Shown here piece by piece: positions 11,101 to 20,882 of a DNA stretch of 64,000 nucleotides. The stretch is from Jaenimonas drosophilae (lineage: Eukaryota > Euglenozoa > Kinetoplastea > Trypanosomatida > Trypanosomatidae), in the NCBI GenBank assembly GCA_030849065.1, contig JASAON010001606.1:1-64000 (forward strand), given 5' to 3'. The first letter of the stretch is position 1; each line of letters begins with the position of its first letter. A program made the position numbers and the translations under genes. The notes below the pieces were generated by a model that saw only the letters and a program-made list of their open reading frames with translations, did no database searches and was not told where the DNA came from.

Positions 11101-12156
11101 TGATTGCTTGAGCTCGCCAATCGTAGTTCCTTTAACTGACTCTACTTCTTTTCCACGCACATCTACCTTCTTCGTCAGTACCTCCAGGTGCTCCTGGAGC
11201 TCCTTCAGTCGCTTCTCCCACGCAGCTTGCAGGTCCTTCTCTTCCTTGGCGAGCACCACCCTCTGCTGAGCCGACTTGGACGTCTTTTCGGCATCATACT
11301 CCGACTTCAGCTTTGCCTGTGTAGCTGCAAGTTCCTTCTCCAGCCGGTCACGCTCCTCTTGAAGCTGCTTCTCCATCCGTGTGGAAGTGGATCGACGAAG
11401 GGGTGCAAACTCCTCCTCAATGCGCTTGCGCATTGCCCCTTCAATATCCTTGGCCCCCATCATTGGCTGAGGTGGAGATGCCGCGCCACTACGTTTGCCC
11501 AGCGTTGGGCTACCAAACTTGACTGTGCTGCTGTTCAGGCTACTACTGTTGAGGACGGGGCTGCCGCTCATATTTCCACTAAGAAGGTCTGACACATCGG
11601 GCAGTGGTCGACCAAGAAGTGTGTCCGTCAAAGGCTTTCCAAGGGGACCGAGGGAAGCACTGGCACTTGGCTTCTTGCCACCAAATAAAGCATCTGCAAC
11701 AGCCTTGGTAGACCCAGACGCTTTGCGTGGCCCAGAAGCCGGTGACGCTGCCTTGGTTGCAGTAGGCGCTGGCGCTGTTGTTGAGGTGGCCTTTTTGCCT
11801 CCCTCTTTCCCCCCGCCCTTGGTCCCGGCGGCACGTGCCTTCACAACCTTTTCCTTGAAGACATCGTCGAGTGGGTGGTCCCACAGGCTCTCGCCTGACT
11901 TGAAGTTGAAGTAGTAAATCTCCTTGTCACTGGTCTCACAGGCTCGCCATTCCGGCGGAAGAGGAGTTCGAAGACCCTCTCGGGCAATGTAGAGGAGCTC
12001 AGGCTCCTTGTGGATATCAATGCCAATGAACTCGGCATAATCTTCGAGTTCATCCTGCTCAGGTTCGTAGTCGGGATCGCAAGTGTCCGGTAGAACGGTG
12101 CTAACGGTGCCATCTTCTCCAGTGAAGATCTCTCCAGGTTGTGGTACTTCGAACAT
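8107..12156 (-). CDS. CEP164: CEP164-like basal body / transition-fibre protein
   Basis: A 1349-residue protein resembling CEP164, which sits on basal-body transition fibres (distal appendages) and is needed for docking and axoneme initiation. The N-terminal ~100 residues match the CEP164 module: an acidic DPDYEPEQDELEDYAEFIGID block, IHKEPELLYIAREGL, then a WW domain at about 65-97 (PLPPEW, EIYYFNFKSGESLWDHP). Residues ~105-240 are Ala/Ser/Pro-rich, and ~245-900 contain long charged coiled coils rich in Lys, Glu and Gln. The C-terminal part has more coiled coil (~1000-1150) and an Arg/Ser-rich tail. Kinetoplastids have several CEP164 paralogues, and the one represented here is not resolvable by eye. 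The start is a true ATG immediately preceding the conserved block. Confidence 0.85.
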   Translation of the reverse strand: MFEVPQPGEIFTGEDGTVSTVLPDTCDPDYEPEQDELEDYAEFIGIDIHKEPELLYIAREGLRTPLPPEWRACETSDKEIYYFNFKSGESLWDHPLDDVFKEKVVKARAAGTKGGGKEGGKKATSTTAPAPTATKAASPASGPRKASGSTKAVADALFGGKKPSASASLGPLGKPLTDTLLGRPLPDVSDLLSGNMSGSPVLNSSSLNSSTVKFGSPTLGKRSGAASPPQPMMGAKDIEGAMRKRIEEEFAPLRRSTSTRMEKQLQEERDRLEKELAATQAKLKSEYDAEKTSKSAQQRVVLAKEEKDLQAAWEKRLKELQEHLEVLTKKVDVRGKEVESVKGTTIGELKQSLTAKKADDVNAKRAELEAKMQQELTQLEEEQRCALDELQKRGDAFVADSTSRIKADNDKKLAMQSELGEKMVATLQATVTQKQAELDDVIKKVQQAVASLGAPAAGQSSSGATLSRDALIREAVANAQREADSETEAVGSTCAAKLTQAKAEGKLKLDRLREELEAEKARTAQASSANTSIMTELNVELSPEDQQRLKVEEDTLQKDLAKALENFTNQTDMMVRGKQKAFTATPSPANDERASEAASAKHYAALRELEKEHEDAVTKLKSEHQRRLTTKSIVDPRKVPTFAKLLGEKKRAWLLEHPAPSQELPKLEPIPKWTPPVMGMQSAAVELPPPEEQKRIVEPHVQAARALIQEERESALQALEKEHKAALETFRSSYHTQKKDLLDAALAKRREILLAKSSPATPSTNAAASSTAAISTVEAAISAQKKQHDATVADVKKKLESIDRQTREAEEELESNRAILAERRASAAATKAASPVANPPVVEEVIQEELIADYETYIDEDAARCEEAAVHDKWRALIARLQSSVADRDRVSRSMTSATSTAITTEKPPAFPLRNSANNSNLGRSAIPPPQDSSVHTLLPGSDGPSLSLVTPIAHRSRGEEHQRRLESDFGSSSLWSTPRGPTVTMRGETSAGSPLLTPYSQVHVPASSLTGEPRVLSEHFIVEQDDGVPLQQEGSWSAARLHQEDLRQQAEQNRSVEDCGQRLAAVRIMLQDRRQELQSRVIQMESLRQEWRTDMHECRRRHNRSEEQLLRKVKSELESDARQLNRLIEQYKEASRQLRHEERQFSDLQDSIKYRGAALVAPSGATPNQQNEGQVSDGVAHALFRVVERLDFLLEVQRKELKRQRQQDQLRVVRSERHTSRHHSAPISSRKARQVWVEENLDDATPSPRKRHNHARRQSSRRHSDSKGGIAQPMPWSGERSSPSITAQGAIQSAGVAARHAGRRWPSPGPDERDVSPKETGEGASSRAGRRGYPHRQKHIEHWLSEQA

Positions 12157-12566
12157 CTACAGTAGCAGATTCAGTTGTGGTGTGGCCAGCCAAAGTCCAC
12201 AGCCAATCAAAGTCTATGTCGAATCTAGTAATCCGGGGAGTTGGGACGGTTGCTTTGTGGACAAACTGTGGGACTGATCTTGTGCCGAAACTGCCCGCAC
12301 TTGAAACGGCCTCACCTGTAGAGGTGGTCGTTTGATGGGGCACAGAAGCCTACAGAGTACAGTAGTACGCTGCGCCGAATGCTTGTTGAAGTTGAGAAGG
12401 AAGGAGGAGACACATTAACCTACGCCACAGGGTAACATCCAAGAAGCAATGAGTTGGTGGTGAAGAGTCAGAAGAAGAATAACTTGATTATGTCTGTGAA
12501 GTCGAGGTGTTGCCACGGCCTCCGTGGTTGAGGCAGGTTCATGGCGTCATCGCCGTGCGGTGGACG
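12157..12566 (-). other. Intergenic spacer, 410 bases
   Basis: Lies between the NSUN2-like gene upstream and the CEP164-like gene downstream in transcription order. It contains no convincing coding frame. It presumably holds a 3' UTR, a poly(A) site and the trans-splice acceptor for CEP164. Confidence 0.5.
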
Positions 12567-15371
12567 TCAGAGGGTAAATACCTCCGCGGTTGTTGGACTT
12601 CCGTCTTGGCGAGCAACGGCAGCAGGAGCAGAGGTACTTCTGTCAGTGGTGAGTGGAGCTCGACGCTCATAACGGCCATGGAGTTCACCTGAGGACATGA
12701 CGGAGCTAGCCATGTAGCGGTTGCTCATTTGGATCGTCTTTCGGACATCGTCAAGAGATCGTTTGGTGTTCTTGAGCGAGAGAAGACGCCCGAGCATTGC
12801 TGAGTACCTGCGACGTGAAACAGCAGTGAGACTCAGTTGAATGGATGTTCCAGTAGGTGATGCGGAAATCCACACCGGAACACGCCACTCGCCAATCGCA
12901 TCATAGAGTGAATCCTTCACAGATGGCGTAGCAACTCGTACAACGGCATTTCCGGAACCTCCGACAGGAACTGGCACCGAGCCGCAATCCTCTGCGAGAA
13001 TCTTTCCGTTTGCCAACAGCAGCTGAAGCTGTTTGAGGGGAAGACACAACACTCCTGATTTGGCTGCAGGTGAGATCATTCGTGCACCAGCCTCAGTCAA
13101 ACGGCCTTGAGCGTCAACGATCTGAGTCCCCAACGTCAATAAGTTGGTAGATGAGCTCGCAGGGATTGCTGAGAGCTGCGCCACCACCGCATTCGATACT
13201 AAAGATAGTCCATTTGCTGAAGACCACATGCAGCTGAGTTGTGTTCGCACGATGAAGTCCTGGACCATTGTGGCTGTAGACGGGGGTGGAAAGCACCACT
13301 CAAAGCAGCGACACACAACTTCATGTTGCGGTGGAAGACAGGAGAGCCCGTGTTGCTGAACCACATTGGAAGAGCTCACATCGGAACTCTGAGAACCACG
13401 CTGGGAGCTGGTATCAGCTTCCCTCCAGGCCAACGGTGACAACGACTGCCGCGTTGGTTCAGGCAGAGGATGGGCAAAGCTGGAATGTGAACGATGCTTT
13501 CGAAGCACAGCGACGAAGAAGCCGTCACTGCCATCATTTTGGTGAGGTAGTACTCGACGGCAGCAGCGGTGAAGCTCGTCTGAGATGTGCTGCTCCTGCT
13601 CCCCTTCAGACACACGTGGAGGAAACAAGGCTGGCGGAGCATCACGGTCCTCCGTACCGTCCCCGCGGTAAAAGCCACCCGACGGCGACGGAACCAGCCA
13701 CGTGCGAAGTCCACGTGTTAGGCGTAGGTCACCAGGTTGTGATGTAGGTGTACCACCACCCTGGCGGAGCAACACATGATGGGAGTTGGTTGGTGGATGT
13801 TCTAATACCACGGAGGCCTGACCCTCGCGCAGCACCGACGCCACGACCGCCTCGTTCTCCAACGGATTGAGCGAGCAGGTAGAGTACACCACAAGGCCAC
13901 CAACTTTGCAGAGCTGAATAGCCCGTCGAAGCAATTCCCTCTGCTGACTGAAGAACTCCAGCCCACGCTGCGGGTGCCACAGACGCCACGAAAGTACCTC
14001 GCGGCCCATGCGGCCTTCTCCGGAGCATGGCGCATCAAGCAGAACCTTGTCAAAGGAAAGCTGTGGCCGGCTGGGGTGAAAGTTGTCATACGAAAGAAGC
14101 GCTTCACCACGGCCATGAAGGACAGCCGACCGAGGAGAAACCCCAGTGAGCCGCTTTCCCAGGTCATGGGCTCTGCTGTGGTTGGCCTCACTAGCAACCA
14201 CATGAGCACTCGTTAACTCCCCTGTGGATGAATTCCTCGTGGAGTGTTCCAGAAGCAGCATGGTCTTGCTTCCAGGTGCTGCACACATGTCCAGTACCAT
14301 ATCGTTGGGTTGTGGATCGAGACAGAAGACGGGGAACATACTGGATGTGCTTTGATACGAAAGCACACGTTCCTTGGCCAAAGCCCCCAATAGCTGCCGA
14401 TCGGCCTGAAGGCGGCTGAAGGGAACGGATGCAGAGGTATCCACGACGTAGGCCCCTGAGCAATTGGGAAGCCATGAAACACGGTGAACTCCATCACGCG
14501 CATCTAGCACAGATTGTGCAGCAGACCCATGAGGATGTGAGCAGTGCACACGAAACCCAACGAGCTCCGGACGGCGGCGCATTGAATCCACCAAAGCGCT
14601 AAGCTCTGCTTCATCACGTACGATGCCCTGACGAAGAAAGTAGCGAGAAAATGATTGATTAGGAAGTACAGTGCGAATGGCTCGCTGCTCTTGAAGTTGG
14701 GATACCGCCATCATGGATCGATGTACTGCTGGAACCACCGACGTATCCACGACCGAAGAAGATGGCTGGCTAAGGGAGTGCGCTAGTGATTCAATGTCAT
14801 TCATGTGGCGCACTGCTTCCACATCTTCCTCCGCTTGGTGACGAACAAGTGCTGGGGAGTTTTGACTATTCGCTTGAAGTTCACCTCGCGTGATGGCCCG
14901 CCTGACCGCCACTCCTCGGTTCAGCGTACTTAAAATGACCTCCACCTTGGTGGTTAGGTCCTTGTTCTGCCGTGACGCTTCCTTCGCAGTGATGGACTCC
15001 GCCCTTGACCGCACTCGAGCCTCCAACTGCTCCAGCTCCTCCAAGGTGGCGCAGGATTGGGCAGCGGCAGTGACCCATGCTGGATCCATGTGTCGTACCA
15101 ACTCTCCTTCTTGAAGGGCAAAAAGCAATGCACACTCAGCAACTTTGGCGTTCCTTCGCCTTGCCGCCTCCTTCGCAAGTGCCGTCAAGTTGGCAGCAAC
15201 CCAGCTTCTCTGCTGCGATACGTTGTTGTGATTTGACCGCTGGCCGCCAACAACATACTTGGCAACCTCTTTGTAGGCCTGATCGCGCGTTCGACGGCGT
15301 TCGAACAGATGCGACATCTGTGCTTTTACTGCTGCAAAGGAGTCTACCAGCAGGCCATGTGTGCGATTCAT
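12567..15371 (-). CDS. NSUN2/Trm4-type RNA cytosine-5 methyltransferase
   Basis: A 934-residue NOL1/NOP2/Sun-family enzyme that transfers a methyl group from S-adenosylmethionine to cytosine C5, typically in tRNA. SAM-binding motif I DMCAAPGSKT is at ~357. Motif IV DAPCSGEG, with the release cysteine, is at ~442. Motif VI YSTCSLNPLENEAVV, with the nucleophilic cysteine, is at ~497. Both cysteines are intact. The residues after motif VI, a later GSDGFFVAVL segment and a ~200-residue C-terminal domain are laid out as in NSUN2. The first ~240 residues are an extension that I cannot place, Ala/Arg/Glu-rich and helical. The substrate (cytosolic, nuclear or mitochondrial RNA) cannot be told from sequence. 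The ATG start has no competing nearby ATG. Confidence 0.88.
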   Translation of the reverse strand: MNRTHGLLVDSFAAVKAQMSHLFERRRTRDQAYKEVAKYVVGGQRSNHNNVSQQRSWVAANLTALAKEAARRRNAKVAECALLFALQEGELVRHMDPAWVTAAAQSCATLEELEQLEARVRSRAESITAKEASRQNKDLTTKVEVILSTLNRGVAVRRAITRGELQANSQNSPALVRHQAEEDVEAVRHMNDIESLAHSLSQPSSSVVDTSVVPAVHRSMMAVSQLQEQRAIRTVLPNQSFSRYFLRQGIVRDEAELSALVDSMRRRPELVGFRVHCSHPHGSAAQSVLDARDGVHRVSWLPNCSGAYVVDTSASVPFSRLQADRQLLGALAKERVLSYQSTSSMFPVFCLDPQPNDMVLDMCAAPGSKTMLLLEHSTRNSSTGELTSAHVVASEANHSRAHDLGKRLTGVSPRSAVLHGRGEALLSYDNFHPSRPQLSFDKVLLDAPCSGEGRMGREVLSWRLWHPQRGLEFFSQQRELLRRAIQLCKVGGLVVYSTCSLNPLENEAVVASVLREGQASVVLEHPPTNSHHVLLRQGGGTPTSQPGDLRLTRGLRTWLVPSPSGGFYRGDGTEDRDAPPALFPPRVSEGEQEQHISDELHRCCRRVLPHQNDGSDGFFVAVLRKHRSHSSFAHPLPEPTRQSLSPLAWREADTSSQRGSQSSDVSSSNVVQQHGLSCLPPQHEVVCRCFEWCFPPPSTATMVQDFIVRTQLSCMWSSANGLSLVSNAVVAQLSAIPASSSTNLLTLGTQIVDAQGRLTEAGARMISPAAKSGVLCLPLKQLQLLLANGKILAEDCGSVPVPVGGSGNAVVRVATPSVKDSLYDAIGEWRVPVWISASPTGTSIQLSLTAVSRRRYSAMLGRLLSLKNTKRSLDDVRKTIQMSNRYMASSVMSSGELHGRYERRAPLTTDRSTSAPAAVARQDGSPTTAEVFTL

Positions 15372-15730
15372 GAGGCCCCTCGAAGAAGTGCGGAACCCAA
15401 CGTTGACTCACACAAGCTACCTACACGACCTCTCACTGGGAAGTTAGTCAGGAAAACAAATCAACAATTAGGATAGGAGGCAAGAATATCAAAGAGAGTT
15501 GAACTATATGAGTGATTTACTTCACCTCTGTACACTAGTGTGTAGACCCTGTCAGTGAAAGTGAAGCAATTTGGGGGGTAAACCCGATTCCGCCTACCTT
15601 CATAACTACCCTCACCTACATCTAGGTGCAGCTACTGCACCATCAGCATGCCCATCATGCTAGCAACCAAACACATTGGACCACGAATCTGCACGTCGGT
15701 GTTTCACGACGGCAGAACCTATATAACGGC
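15372..15730 (-). other. Intergenic spacer, 359 bases
   Basis: Separates the 117-residue gene (upstream) from the NSUN2-like gene. No coding frame is seen. It ends at the stop codon of the small gene. Confidence 0.5.
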
Positions 15731-16084
15731 TTACTTGCAGGGCCACCAGTACTCGTCAAAAGCGTTGGGATATGTATAGCGGTACACAAAGGTCTTGCGG
15801 TACTTGATCTCACGGCCACGAGAATCCTTGTATACACCCAGCTCAAGCTCTACATTACGCCACTCACGTGCAAACCGCTTCACGCGGTCCACACGCGTTT
15901 CACCAGGAATACGCTTCTTCACGTGCGCATTGATATCCTCATGCACGGGGTCCCACTGTGCGCTGGGCTGCCTAATGTACTTGGAGCGTCGCTGAACCGC
16001 TGATGCCGCGGGCGCGGAGCTAAGAATGGAGACCGCAGAGCTGGAGAGGCCAGCACAGGTCAGAACAGAACCGCGACGCCACAT
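15731..16084 (-). CDS. Small conserved-looking protein, probably mitochondrial
   Basis: 117 residues with an ATG start. The first ~32 residues (MWRRGSVLTCAGLSSS onward) lack acids, carry Arg and are rich in Ser, Ala and Leu, typical of a mitochondrial presequence. The rest is basic and aromatic, ending in YTYPNAFDEYWWPCK, with a dense pattern of charged and aromatic residues that argues for a real folded protein. Its size, basic charge and presequence would suit a mitoribosomal or respiratory-complex accessory subunit, but I do not recognise the family and no function is claimed. The codon use and compact frame make it far better than the overlapping plus-strand ORFs. Confidence 0.7.
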   Translation of the reverse strand: MWRRGSVLTCAGLSSSAVSILSSAPAASAVQRRSKYIRQPSAQWDPVHEDINAHVKKRIPGETRVDRVKRFAREWRNVELELGVYKDSRGREIKYRKTFVYRYTYPNAFDEYWWPCK

Positions 16085-17054
16085 TGTGTATGTGGTGTGA
16101 ATACGGCGGAGAAAACACCTAACTAACTACGTGGGCAACAAGATGAACGTAAAAAGAGAACTAGATCAACGATCCAAAAACAACACACGCACGCTTGTCC
16201 ACATTCGGAGAGAGTGGGTGCAAGGGTTCACCTGGAATTCTTGCCTCCGTGCCGAGAGTCAGGCACACCAAAAGGCAAGTCTACTCGCCATTAATCTCCG
16301 TTCTGAGAAGCTGTCCACTTGGTAAACAAACGACATGCAGTGTCACCACCACTGCACATAGAGAAGCACTTCCACCTTCCTGCTACCACCTCCAGCAAAA
16401 TCGGATGCGCGAGAGATATGAACTTGCATCGTACGTGGTTCCGCGGACGTGTCAACGGTTGTGATGATGCAGGAACAAAAAGGGGGGAAAAATAATGAAA
16501 ACACATAGTCAGTATGACGCCATCCATCCTTCCGTATTCAGATTGAGGATCAAAGAACAACTGACATACCACCTACACCTTTTCTCCTTCACAAACATGT
16601 TGGTTGACAGCATGATGAGCGTCACTTTGCGCGCAAGCACACACCTGTCTGTTCTAAAGTCCTCCAGAAATATGTACGCAGGGAGAACCACCAACTACTC
16701 CAGCTGGTCACTGTCCCGAAGGGGGAGGGGGAAGAAGTATCAGAACGCATAGGAGTGAACAGCACCTGATTCTGTCATAGCACATAGAGAATACCCACAC
16801 ACCATACTGCAGCCCACTCGGAGTCACAATGAAAAGGTGAGCTTACTTCCGTTCCTCGAAGGCAGTATAAGTATATGGATGTGAAATCGCGCACACATCG
16901 AAAAACTCTAATGTTCGGATGCATTGCCAAGACAATTGAACCAGACTTTTGATTGTTGTTTGCCGAGAAGAAAGTGAGTGGGAGGGGGGTGATGGCAGGC
17001 CGCAGCGGAGGTGCGTGTTCAAATAAAGAACGCTCCTCTGCCCTCCGCGGCACT
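16085..17054 (-). other. Intergenic spacer, 970 bases
   Basis: Between KIN-E (upstream) and the small mitochondrial protein gene. Short frames here (up to ~100 codons) are low in protein-like character and overlap one another. No RNA gene or repeat was recognised. It is probably the KIN-E 3' UTR plus the acceptor region of the next gene. Confidence 0.5.
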
Positions 17055-20000
17055 CTAGGATTTTGAAAGACGCGCAATCACAGCGTCAATGTCAGAGTGG
17101 ATGTGCTTCCACTCCTCCTTTGTTGGCTTGGACATGTTGCTCATCCGCTTGCTAATTTGACGAAGAGATTCTACAGATTGCTGGACAGCGTCCTTCTTCA
17201 CTGACTGATCCAGTCCATTACCCCGCCGTTTGGAGCTGCTCTTCTTCGTCTCCTCCTCACACCGCAGCTGAGACAGCTCCTCCTGCTGCTCCGCCAGTTT
17301 CTGAGAGAGGGCTCGATTCTCCTCTTCTTTCTTTTCCAAGTCTTCGAGAAGCTCTGCCGCCTGGTCGTCGATACTTCCCTCAGATTCATCACCATCATCA
17401 TCCATCTCAATGTCAGGAGCATCCGCCTCTTCTGTGATGCAGGGGTGATCTAAGAGGGCCACAGCGGTGGATTTTGTCGGGCATGGAAACGCACTCGGAG
17501 TCGCCTTGAAGTCAACGTTGGTGACGTTGCACGGCTCCTCCGAGAAGATGAAGATGTCAAACTTGCGATCACGCGCCACCTTTTGACTCTTCCCCTCCCC
17601 AGCCTCTGTCCGCATCATTCCTTCCACCTGGATGGTCAGTGGCCCATTCGCCTCATACTCCACAGCTGCCTCGGAGTTCCAGAAGCTATCAATACCTCCA
17701 ACCTTCTTGCCCTTCTCATTCAGCATGCGTACGCGAAGGAAGGTTCCTGGGCTGTTGGCCACCGTCACCAGCTTTCCTTTGCCATCCACCGTGATCTTGG
17801 CGGGCTGGCCGGCCCACATGCCAGCAAAGCTGCTGGAGAGCCACTCACTGGTTGGGTGGGCCAGAGGGCTAAACTTCACGTCATCGGAATCACAGTAGAT
17901 GGAGATTCGGCAGGTGTCCATGCATGGAGTCTCTGTGAAGGGGATGTACGCGTAGGACTCTCCCCGCTTGAGAGCGGCTGAGGTGGTGATGTAGCTATTA
18001 CTGGCGAAGGTGTTGCTAGCGACGAAGGTGCTTCCCTGTGGAAGGGGTACGAGGGCCTTTAGGTAGCGCTTGCTTGGGGCAAAACCATTGGTGAAGAGCC
18101 TCCCGTGTAGTCGGGGGCGTGTATTGAGCTCCTCATCCTCCTCCTCTGCCCGGAGACGTGCGCGCTGACGGTCAAGGGAGAGATAGGAAAGTACAAACAC
18201 CGCGCGGCAGTTTTCTTGCGGGGTAAAGATGATTTGGGGATTGCAACGCCAGTCGAAGCTCTCGCCGCAGCGGCCGGTGAACTCGGTCCACTTGCCATCC
18301 AAGACGGTGTGCACCCAGCCCAGCTGATCTGGCACGGCGGTGAGCTCAATCGGATTGTCGCCGAAGGCGGAGAGGGCAAACTCCGTCTGCCGCCCCTTCT
18401 GGCTAGTGAAGGGTACGACCATGTAGGGTGTGTCCGAGGGAGGTAGGCGGCAGTGTAGAACGTTCTCACAATTGGAGGTGTACTTGCCAATCTCCACCAT
18501 ACGGCCGTGGAAGTCCAGCTGCTTCAGGCCCGCCTTAGACAGCTCTGGATCACCTTCGAAGATGGCTAAGCCCATGTAGACGGCGTTGTTGCGGCGCTTC
18601 TTGCGCATACGCTTCTCGTAGAGGGTGTCCTGGATAATGAAGGCGATGTCCGTTTCCTTGGACACGCGAAGGTAAAACTGTGGGTTGTCCATGAAGGTGG
18701 AGAAGATGGGGCGGCCACCGGAGCTCGCCAAGGTCCACTTGTCCAGCACCGTCACACCATGATAAGGAAAGGGAGAGGCTGTCTCTTGTGCCGTGGCACG
18801 ACCGAAGCCCTCACGTGCCGTATTGGTACCAAACACACGTGCAAGACCCTCCAAGAGACGGAACTTCACCTCCCCATAGCGGCGGTGTTGGCGAGCCATG
18901 GCCAAGTTGGCCTCGCTGCTGCAGCAAAGATTCACCAGCGCGTAGGACGCAAGAATAGGAACCTGATGATCGCGGGCACCACTGGGACTGAAGAGGACAT
19001 CAATGAGTAAATCTATACCACCGTAGCTGGCAATGAGCTTCTGCATGTCGGGGTCTCCATGAGCCAGACGGCCAATGCAGTTGGTAGCGGCCTTGGTGAG
19101 ATTGACCACTTCTTCTGGCGTGGTTCGAATCGTCTCGAGAAGCTTTGGCACCACGTCCAACTTACGGAAGCGGCGAACGGCTTCTGGGTTGGAGTCCACA
19201 ATGGATGCCACGGCTGCACAAGCGGCCTCCTGGACCTGCTGATTCGGATAGCCGTAAATGAGCTCCACAAGTAGCTCATACACTACAGAAGAAAGAGCAT
19301 GCTTATTCGTCTTAGAACCCCGGCACACCGCCTCGAGAGCGACGCAAGCAGCTTCCTTGCATCGCTCCTCCTTCACCTGTAGCAGCCGCGTGAGCGCATC
19401 CACGCCACCGAGGCTGGCAAACTGCTCACGGCCCGCATCATCAATCACGCTGGCAATCGTCTGTGCCGCATTGGAGCGGTAAAAGTTGGATGCCGACTTG
19501 TCCACGAAGTGCACCAAACGTTGCAGGCCCTCTAGCTCACGGAATGTGGTTCGCGACTCGGGGAAGAGAACACAGTGGGACGTAAGATCATCGAAAGTTT
19601 CCGGAAGGTTGGCCATGATGCGCGTGAGCTCCGTCTGTCGCTTGAGATGCTTGCGCGACTTGCTCCGCTCTCCGCGACGGTTGCGTGTCCGCTCCTCCTC
19701 GCTCTGGGCAATCTGCTTGATTTGCAGGAATCCAGCCTCATTCTTGCGCTTTGTGCTGAGCTCCTCCTGCAGAGACTCAATGTGTGAACGCATCTTCTCA
19801 ATCATGGCCTCCATCTCCGCCAAACGTGTGTAGTCAATGGCATTACGAACTGGACGGAGAACAAGCTGCAGGGCACGTTTGCCGAACTCAATTGTAGAGC
19901 TGGTTTCACTCCGCCACATGGCACTTCCCGAGACGGCAAGCATGAAGTGGACTAAGTTGGAACCTCCCAAGCTGGACTGGAGCAAATAGGTGAGCTTGCT

Positions 20001-20882
20001 ATCCTTGTAGGGGATGTGAATACGGCGGTTGCGGTGCTTGGCCTGCTCCACCAGGCGCACAACCACATTTCCTAACGCACTCAGAGATTTGTTAATGTGA
20101 ATGGCCTCCATCATGACCTCACCCGTCGCGCGGGACTCGTTGAGGCGCTCTGAACCAGCAAGATCCACCATGTTCAGCTGCGCATGAGAGCCGGGAAGTG
20201 TGGGCTCATCCCACTGCAGCTTGAGCATCAAAATCATGTGACTTCGAGAGGAAACCAAGTTCATCTCGGTGGCATTCGTGGCGCGCATCTTGGATGCCTC
20301 ATAGTACGCTTTCATACACTCATCCACACCCTTCACCTTTCGCCACGTTGCATCACGGGCAATGTACTGGCCAGTGCGGTCCATGTGGATGTCCAACTGC
20401 TTTCGGCCATTGAGAAGATCCTGAATACGTTCCTGATAAATTTGGACCAGACTCATTTCCACCACCGCATCGGTGATGTCGGAGTTTTCATCGAAGTTCT
20501 TGAAGATTTGCGAGATAATGCGTGGAATCAGGCCCTGTGTATCTTTTGCTTGAGATGTCTTGTCACCCTCCATCGTGTACGTCTTTCCACTTCCGGTTTG
20601 GCCATAAGCAAAAATGGAAGCATTGTAGCCACCCATGAGGGTTCGCAGTACCTCTGGTCCAACGAGATCAAACACCTCTTGTTGCTTCTTCTCCATGCCA
20701 AAGATGTGATCGAAGCGCACCTCCAGGTCCTGGCCTCCATCGTCCTTCTTGAAGTAGAGAACATCAGGCTGGCGGGAGTTGCCACTGCAAATGACCTCTC
20801 CTTTGCCCTCCTTCTCCTCTCGGTCATTGAGCGGTCTAATGCGGATGTACACGCGTGGGCGTGAGACAACCGCCTTGCTCAT
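17055..20882 (-). CDS. KIN-E: KIN-E-like kinesin: motor, armadillo repeats, calpain-III-like domains
   Basis: A 1275-residue plus-end-type kinesin with an intact motor at ~8-345: P-loop AYGQTGSGKTYTM near residue 91, switch I NLVSSRSH, switch II VDLAGSERL, and SKLTYLLQSSLGG. A short coiled coil follows (~355-430), then armadillo-like repeats (~450-680, for example AAQTIASVIDDAGREQFASLGG). Next come two tandem beta-rich units (~720-1090) resembling calpain domain III, with WTEFTGRCG and IFTPQENCRAVFVLSYL, and a Glu-rich coiled coil with a basic C-terminus. This order matches T. brucei KIN-E, an orphan kinesin tied to flagellum attachment. The frame extends to a GTG at 20966, but the first ATG is at 20882 (MSKAVVSRPRVYIRIRP), just ahead of the motor. 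Confidence 0.9.
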   Translation of the reverse strand: MSKAVVSRPRVYIRIRPLNDREEKEGKGEVICSGNSRQPDVLYFKKDDGGQDLEVRFDHIFGMEKKQQEVFDLVGPEVLRTLMGGYNASIFAYGQTGSGKTYTMEGDKTSQAKDTQGLIPRIISQIFKNFDENSDITDAVVEMSLVQIYQERIQDLLNGRKQLDIHMDRTGQYIARDATWRKVKGVDECMKAYYEASKMRATNATEMNLVSSRSHMILMLKLQWDEPTLPGSHAQLNMVDLAGSERLNESRATGEVMMEAIHINKSLSALGNVVVRLVEQAKHRNRRIHIPYKDSKLTYLLQSSLGGSNLVHFMLAVSGSAMWRSETSSTIEFGKRALQLVLRPVRNAIDYTRLAEMEAMIEKMRSHIESLQEELSTKRKNEAGFLQIKQIAQSEEERTRNRRGERSKSRKHLKRQTELTRIMANLPETFDDLTSHCVLFPESRTTFRELEGLQRLVHFVDKSASNFYRSNAAQTIASVIDDAGREQFASLGGVDALTRLLQVKEERCKEAACVALEAVCRGSKTNKHALSSVVYELLVELIYGYPNQQVQEAACAAVASIVDSNPEAVRRFRKLDVVPKLLETIRTTPEEVVNLTKAATNCIGRLAHGDPDMQKLIASYGGIDLLIDVLFSPSGARDHQVPILASYALVNLCCSSEANLAMARQHRRYGEVKFRLLEGLARVFGTNTAREGFGRATAQETASPFPYHGVTVLDKWTLASSGGRPIFSTFMDNPQFYLRVSKETDIAFIIQDTLYEKRMRKKRRNNAVYMGLAIFEGDPELSKAGLKQLDFHGRMVEIGKYTSNCENVLHCRLPPSDTPYMVVPFTSQKGRQTEFALSAFGDNPIELTAVPDQLGWVHTVLDGKWTEFTGRCGESFDWRCNPQIIFTPQENCRAVFVLSYLSLDRQRARLRAEEEDEELNTRPRLHGRLFTNGFAPSKRYLKALVPLPQGSTFVASNTFASNSYITTSAALKRGESYAYIPFTETPCMDTCRISIYCDSDDVKFSPLAHPTSEWLSSSFAGMWAGQPAKITVDGKGKLVTVANSPGTFLRVRMLNEKGKKVGGIDSFWNSEAAVEYEANGPLTIQVEGMMRTEAGEGKSQKVARDRKFDIFIFSEEPCNVTNVDFKATPSAFPCPTKSTAVALLDHPCITEEADAPDIEMDDDGDESEGSIDDQAAELLEDLEKKEEENRALSQKLAEQQEELSQLRCEEETKKSSSKRRGNGLDQSVKKDAVQQSVESLRQISKRMSNMSKPTKEEWKHIHSDIDAVIARLSKS

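Noticed and set aside
16291..16694. Short minus-strand ORFs in the KIN-E downstream spacer
   Set aside because: They overlap each other, have no motif and no conserved-looking segment.
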